Shown one piece after another: positions 60,807-64,000 of a DNA stretch of 64,000 nt. This DNA comes from Kordiimonas aquimaris (GTDB lineage Bacteria > Pseudomonadota > Alphaproteobacteria > Sphingomonadales > Kordiimonadaceae). The translations under genes were made by a program, and so were the position numbers. Each line of letters begins with the position of its first letter. Position 1 is the first letter of the stretch. Location: the NCBI RefSeq assembly GCF_025574485.1, contig NZ_JAOBPO010000001.1, positions 1,168,074-1,232,073 of the forward strand. The letters are read 5' to 3'. The notes below the pieces were generated by a model. The model was not told where the DNA came from. It did no database searches and saw only the letters and a program-made list of their open reading frames with translations.

Positions 60807-63800
60807 ATGATGGATATTACGACGCCCCAGGCAGTTACAAATGAGATTTTCGTAAATAGCGTTGAAACCAGTGATCAATATAATCCTGTCGTAGCCGCGC
60901 TAACAGGCGGCGGCTTCGTAATTATCTGGCACAACCATGAAAATGCCAATATCGACGGAAGTGGGAGAGGGGTTAGTGGTCAGCTATATGACTCAGATGG
61001 AAACAAGGTTGGGGGTCAGTTCTTAGTTAATAGCCAAATAAATGGTAAACAAGACACAGCAAGTGTAGAGCCACTGAGCAATGGTGGGTTTGTTGTTGTT
61101 TGGCAGAGTGAAGATGCGACCTCTGACGCCAGTAGTCTCGGTGTTGTTGGCCAGATATATGATGCTGCCACTAATAAAGTTGGCAGTGAACTTACAATTA
61201 ACACGCAAACTGATGGTGATCAGACCCCAAGAGACTTAGCGGTTTTTGCGGATGATAGTTTTATTGTTGTCTGGGAAAGTGCTGATGCGACCGTGGACGG
61301 TGATGCCGTAGGAATTTCTGGTCAGAGGTTTGACAGTAACGGTAACAAAATTGGTGTCGAGTTTACTGTTAACAGTGAAGTTGAAGGCAATCAGTTTCAC
61401 CCGAGTGTCGCGACTTTCTCAAATGGAAGTTTTGTCATAGCTTGGACAAGTCATGATCCTAATTCGGATGGTGATGGCTCGGGTATATCTGCACAGCTGT
61501 TTGACGCTGCAGGTAATAAGCAGGGAGCAGAGTTTACTGTTAACTCCGAGATAGAAGGTGATCAGTTAGTCCCGCAGGTATCGGTTTTAACTGGCGGCGG
61601 GTTTGTTGTTGTATGGTACGGCGATGATCCAGACGTAGATGGTTCAGGCTCCGGTGTTTCAGGGCAGCTTTTTGATAGTGCTGGTAACAAAGTGGGCACC
61701 GAATTTACGGTAAACACCAACAATATTGGCGCCCAAAATGTTGCTAGAATTACCTCTCTGGATGATGGCGGTTTTCTTGTGGCATGGCGAAGTGACGACC
61801 CCGCAGTTGATGGATCAGGTATAGGCATTGCGGCGCAGCGTTTTGATGGCACTGGTACAAAAGTAGGTAGTGAGTTTAACCTGAGCGGCGAAGTTCAAAG
61901 CACGCAGACTTTGACTGGTTTAGCTAATCTTGGGGGAGGCGAGTTCATTGCGGCATGGCAAAGCTCGGATCCTGATGTAGATGCACAGGGTACGGGTATT
62001 TCTGCGAGGATTTTCAAAGCTAACAATGTGCCCACTGCGACAGACCAGACAATAGATTTAGAGGCGAATACGCCGGAGTCATTCGGTACAACAATTTATA
62101 CTGTTCGATTGCCTGATCTTGGATTTAGTGATGTAGACGGCGATAGTTTTCATAGCGTCCGCATAGATACTCTTAATCTGGCTGCGGGTGATATTTTCAC
62201 CAATGGTGGTGTTCCAATTCAGGCCGGTGACATCATTAGCCTGAAAGACATTGATGACGGCGACATCAAGTATACGCCAGTTGATGATGGTTTTGGTGTG
62301 GCACGGACTAGTTTCACTTTTTCTGTGAATGATGGAACCAGTTTTGCCGCAACGCCCTCTACTTTCAGCTTTGATGTTGCCCAGGGTAATCAATCACCTG
62401 CAACATCAGATAGCAATGTCAGCAGCGCAGAAGGTGTTACTTACGTATTTTCTTCCGCGGATTTTAATTTTAGCGACCCTGATGCTGGCGACACATTCGG
62501 TGTGGTGACTATTAGCAATTTGAATTTGGCGCCTGGTGATCAATTGTTGGCATATGGTTCAGCTGTTGAAAATGGTGATGCTTTTTCTTTGAGTGAATTA
62601 ATTGACGGAGAATTGACATATATCCCTGCAGCAGGCGTAAGTGCTGCAGGGCGTTTAAGTTTTGATTTTACCGTAACGGATAACCATAACCGCCCTGCAG
62701 TTGGAAGCTCTACACTTACATTAAATGTTACAACCCTCACTCCTGCCCCCTCTCCATCTCCCGCTCCTGCGCCAACTCCTGTGCCTGAACCTGAGCCTAT
62801 TCCAGTTATTGTAAGTGTTGAAGACGCAAGCACGGGTCCAGACACGGTTGAAGGGTCCGCTGCCGCCGATGATATTGCAACAGGTGCTGGTAATGATCAG
62901 GTGAATGCTGGTGATGGTGATGACAATGTTGACGGCGGTGCTGGTAATGACGATGTAAACGGTGGTCGCGGTTCGGACAGCGTATCTGGCGGTGGTGGTG
63001 ATGATACGGTGTCTGGCGGCATTGGCACAGACAGTGTTGACGGCGGCGCAGGCAATGATGCTCTGCGTGGTGATCAGGGTGATGACACGGTGCTTGGAGG
63101 CGCGGGTAACGACACCATTGATGGTGGCAGTAACGCCGACTTCCTGCGCGGTGATGCGGGTGATGACAGTATATCTGGTGGTTCGGGTGATGACCGTGTG
63201 TTTGCTGGTCCTGACGACGAAGGCAATGATACGGTTGAAGGTAACCGCGGTAATGATGTTGTTGGCGGCGGTGCCGGTAATGACTTTATCGTTGGTGGTG
63301 ACATTGACGGTAATGGCACAGATGCATCAGGTAATGACAGCCTGTTTGGTGGTGATGGTGATGATGTCATCATTGGTGGTTCGTTCGATACGACAACAAA
63401 TATGGCAGTGAACGGAAACGGCGGCCGTAACACCATCTATGCTGGTGCTGGTAATGACAGCATCATTGGTGATGATGGTGGCGATACGCTTGGTGGCGGC
63501 AACGGAGATGACAGTGTCACTGGCGGTATGGGTAGTGACATTATCTATGGTGGTCGTGGCCCTGGTGAAGACACACTTTTTGGTGGCGGCGGCGATGATC
63601 AGGCATTTGGCGCATCAGACAATGATATGGTTAACGGTGGTGCTGGTAATGACACCCTGTTTGGCGGCGCGGGCGATGACACAGTTGACGGCGGTGATGA
63701 CAATGATCTGATCTTCGGCGGTGCCGGTGATGACAATATCACTGGTGGTGACGGTAATGACACGTTCGCTTTCATCACAGGCTTTGGCAATGACACGATC

Positions 63801-64000
63801 ACTGACTTTGGCACAGCGGACGGTGACAGTGACACGCTCGACTTCTCCGAGATCGAAGGCCTTGTGCTGGCTGACCTGCTATCCTCAGCCACGTTTGATG
63901 CGAGCGGTGCCACGCTCACCATCGGTACCCATGGTACACTGACCCTCGAAGGCATCAACCAAACCGAACTGCAAGCACTGTTTGATGCAGGGCAGGTGGT
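60807..64000 (+). CDS. RTX calcium-binding protein with propeller-like repeats (partial)
   Basis: At least 1,064 residues, open at the right edge. Residues about 1-400 hold seven repeats of the pattern GGFVVVWxSxDxxxDGxGxG-GQxFDxxGNKxGxEF, spaced exactly 57 residues after the first (58), as in a seven-bladed propeller. Residues about 410-630 look like cadherin-type modules (FTFSVNDGTS, DFTVTDNHNRPAV). A Pro-rich linker follows (APSPSPAPAPTPVPEPEP). From about 680 there are many GGxGxDxx nonapeptides that bind calcium. It ends in a typical RTX tail (DTITDFG, then LDFSEIEG). There is no Sec or Tat signal, so type I export is expected; no transporter is in view. AGGGA lies 5 bases before the ATG. 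Confidence 0.93.
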   Translation, partial: MMDITTPQAVTNEIFVNSVETSDQYNPVVAALTGGGFVIIWHNHENANIDGSGRGVSGQLYDSDGNKVGGQFLVNSQINGKQDTASVEPLSNGGFVVVWQSEDATSDASSLGVVGQIYDAATNKVGSELTINTQTDGDQTPRDLAVFADDSFIVVWESADATVDGDAVGISGQRFDSNGNKIGVEFTVNSEVEGNQFHPSVATFSNGSFVIAWTSHDPNSDGDGSGISAQLFDAAGNKQGAEFTVNSEIEGDQLVPQVSVLTGGGFVVVWYGDDPDVDGSGSGVSGQLFDSAGNKVGTEFTVNTNNIGAQNVARITSLDDGGFLVAWRSDDPAVDGSGIGIAAQRFDGTGTKVGSEFNLSGEVQSTQTLTGLANLGGGEFIAAWQSSDPDVDAQGTGISARIFKANNVPTATDQTIDLEANTPESFGTTIYTVRLPDLGFSDVDGDSFHSVRIDTLNLAAGDIFTNGGVPIQAGDIISLKDIDDGDIKYTPVDDGFGVARTSFTFSVNDGTSFAATPSTFSFDVAQGNQSPATSDSNVSSAEGVTYVFSSADFNFSDPDAGDTFGVVTISNLNLAPGDQLLAYGSAVENGDAFSLSELIDGELTYIPAAGVSAAGRLSFDFTVTDNHNRPAVGSSTLTLNVTTLTPAPSPSPAPAPTPVPEPEPIPVIVSVEDASTGPDTVEGSAAADDIATGAGNDQVNAGDGDDNVDGGAGNDDVNGGRGSDSVSGGGGDDTVSGGIGTDSVDGGAGNDALRGDQGDDTVLGGAGNDTIDGGSNADFLRGDAGDDSISGGSGDDRVFAGPDDEGNDTVEGNRGNDVVGGGAGNDFIVGGDIDGNGTDASGNDSLFGGDGDDVIIGGSFDTTTNMAVNGNGGRNTIYAGAGNDSIIGDDGGDTLGGGNGDDSVTGGMGSDIIYGGRGPGEDTLFGGGGDDQAFGASDNDMVNGGAGNDTLFGGAGDDTVDGGDDNDLIFGGAGDDNITGGDGNDTFAFITGFGNDTITDFGTADGDSDTLDFSEIEGLVLADLLSSATFDASGATLTIGTHGTLTLEGINQTELQALFDAGQV

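Noticed and set aside
62840..63760. Repeated units that could suggest a CRISPR or tandem DNA repeat array
   Set aside because: The periodicity is that of GGxGxDxx codons in one open reading frame; there are no constant repeats with unique spacers.
62962..63942. Plus- and minus-strand open frames (Val/Met-rich or Ser/Pro-rich) over the RTX repeats
   Set aside because: They are alternative frames of the repetitive Gly-Asp codons of the RTX gene.
60807..64000. RTX protein as a substrate of the neighbouring type II secretion system
   Set aside because: No Sec or Tat signal peptide is present at the N-terminus; RTX proteins normally leave by type I secretion.

Overview
The window looks like chromosomal DNA of an alphaproteobacterium of moderate GC, probably marine. 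Pointers are the RpoE/ChrR-type sigma and cupin anti-sigma pair, the DUF2924 plus large serine recombinase operon, DUF5681 proteins, a 7TMR-DISM hybrid kinase and a very acidic RTX protein. This is inference from gene families; no rRNA or tRNA was found to anchor it. A Kordiimonadales-like organism is a guess.

Layout. (1) 1-4285, minus strand: a compact, overlapping operon of mobile-element type. It runs ParB-domain/beta-class DNA methyltransferase, small unknown protein, two DUF5681 proteins, DUF2924 protein, large serine recombinase (cut by the window edge). (2) 5064-5474: a small PH-domain membrane protein. (3) 5.7-31.6 kb: a surface-polysaccharide locus. Genes at 5.7-11.7 kb (formyltransferase, DegT aminotransferase, CapD-type dehydratase, glycosyltransferase, NeuB, NeuA) should make a CMP-activated, possibly N-formylated nonulosonic acid. 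A flippase-like protein, a KpsC/S-like protein, a Wzy-like polymerase and an O-acyltransferase follow. Then come two oxidoreductases, a methyltransferase, a heparinase-family protein and a WbuB-type glycosyltransferase. On the opposite strand are wecC, a broken wecB, a WecA/TagO-type initiating transferase and a broken O-antigen ligase/polymerase. A serine recombinase plus RepB/ParB-like gene pair (26.4-28.9 kb) sits inside the minus-strand part of the locus.

(4) 32.2-43.0 kb, all minus: an alpha/beta hydrolase, a TonB-dependent receptor, three cupin proteins (one ChrR-like, one RskA-like/cupin fusion, one bare cupin), two ECF sigma factors, a HupE/UreJ-type membrane protein with an EF-hand, a TPR protein and a DUF4331 protein. 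The overlaps suggest one regulatory and transport unit. I regard it as the best candidate for an undescribed system. (5) 43.2-52.6 kb, plus: a streamlined type II secretion operon in the order E-F-G-I-J-L-M-C-D-K, with no GspH or GspO seen. (6) 52.6-56.6 kb: a third ECF sigma factor divergent from an autotransporter, then a Tat-exported ferritin-like protein, a cytochrome c and a tiny secreted ORF. (7) 57.3-60.6 kb: a hybrid histidine kinase divergent from a NarL-type response regulator. (8) 60.8 kb to the end: a large RTX protein with seven 57-residue repeats (probable beta-propeller), cadherin-like modules and Ca-binding repeats, cut by the right edge.

Two genes in the polysaccharide locus (wecB and the ligase/polymerase) carry clear inactivating lesions. 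A ~84-bp degenerate repeat occurs at 31.8 kb and 56.9 kb.
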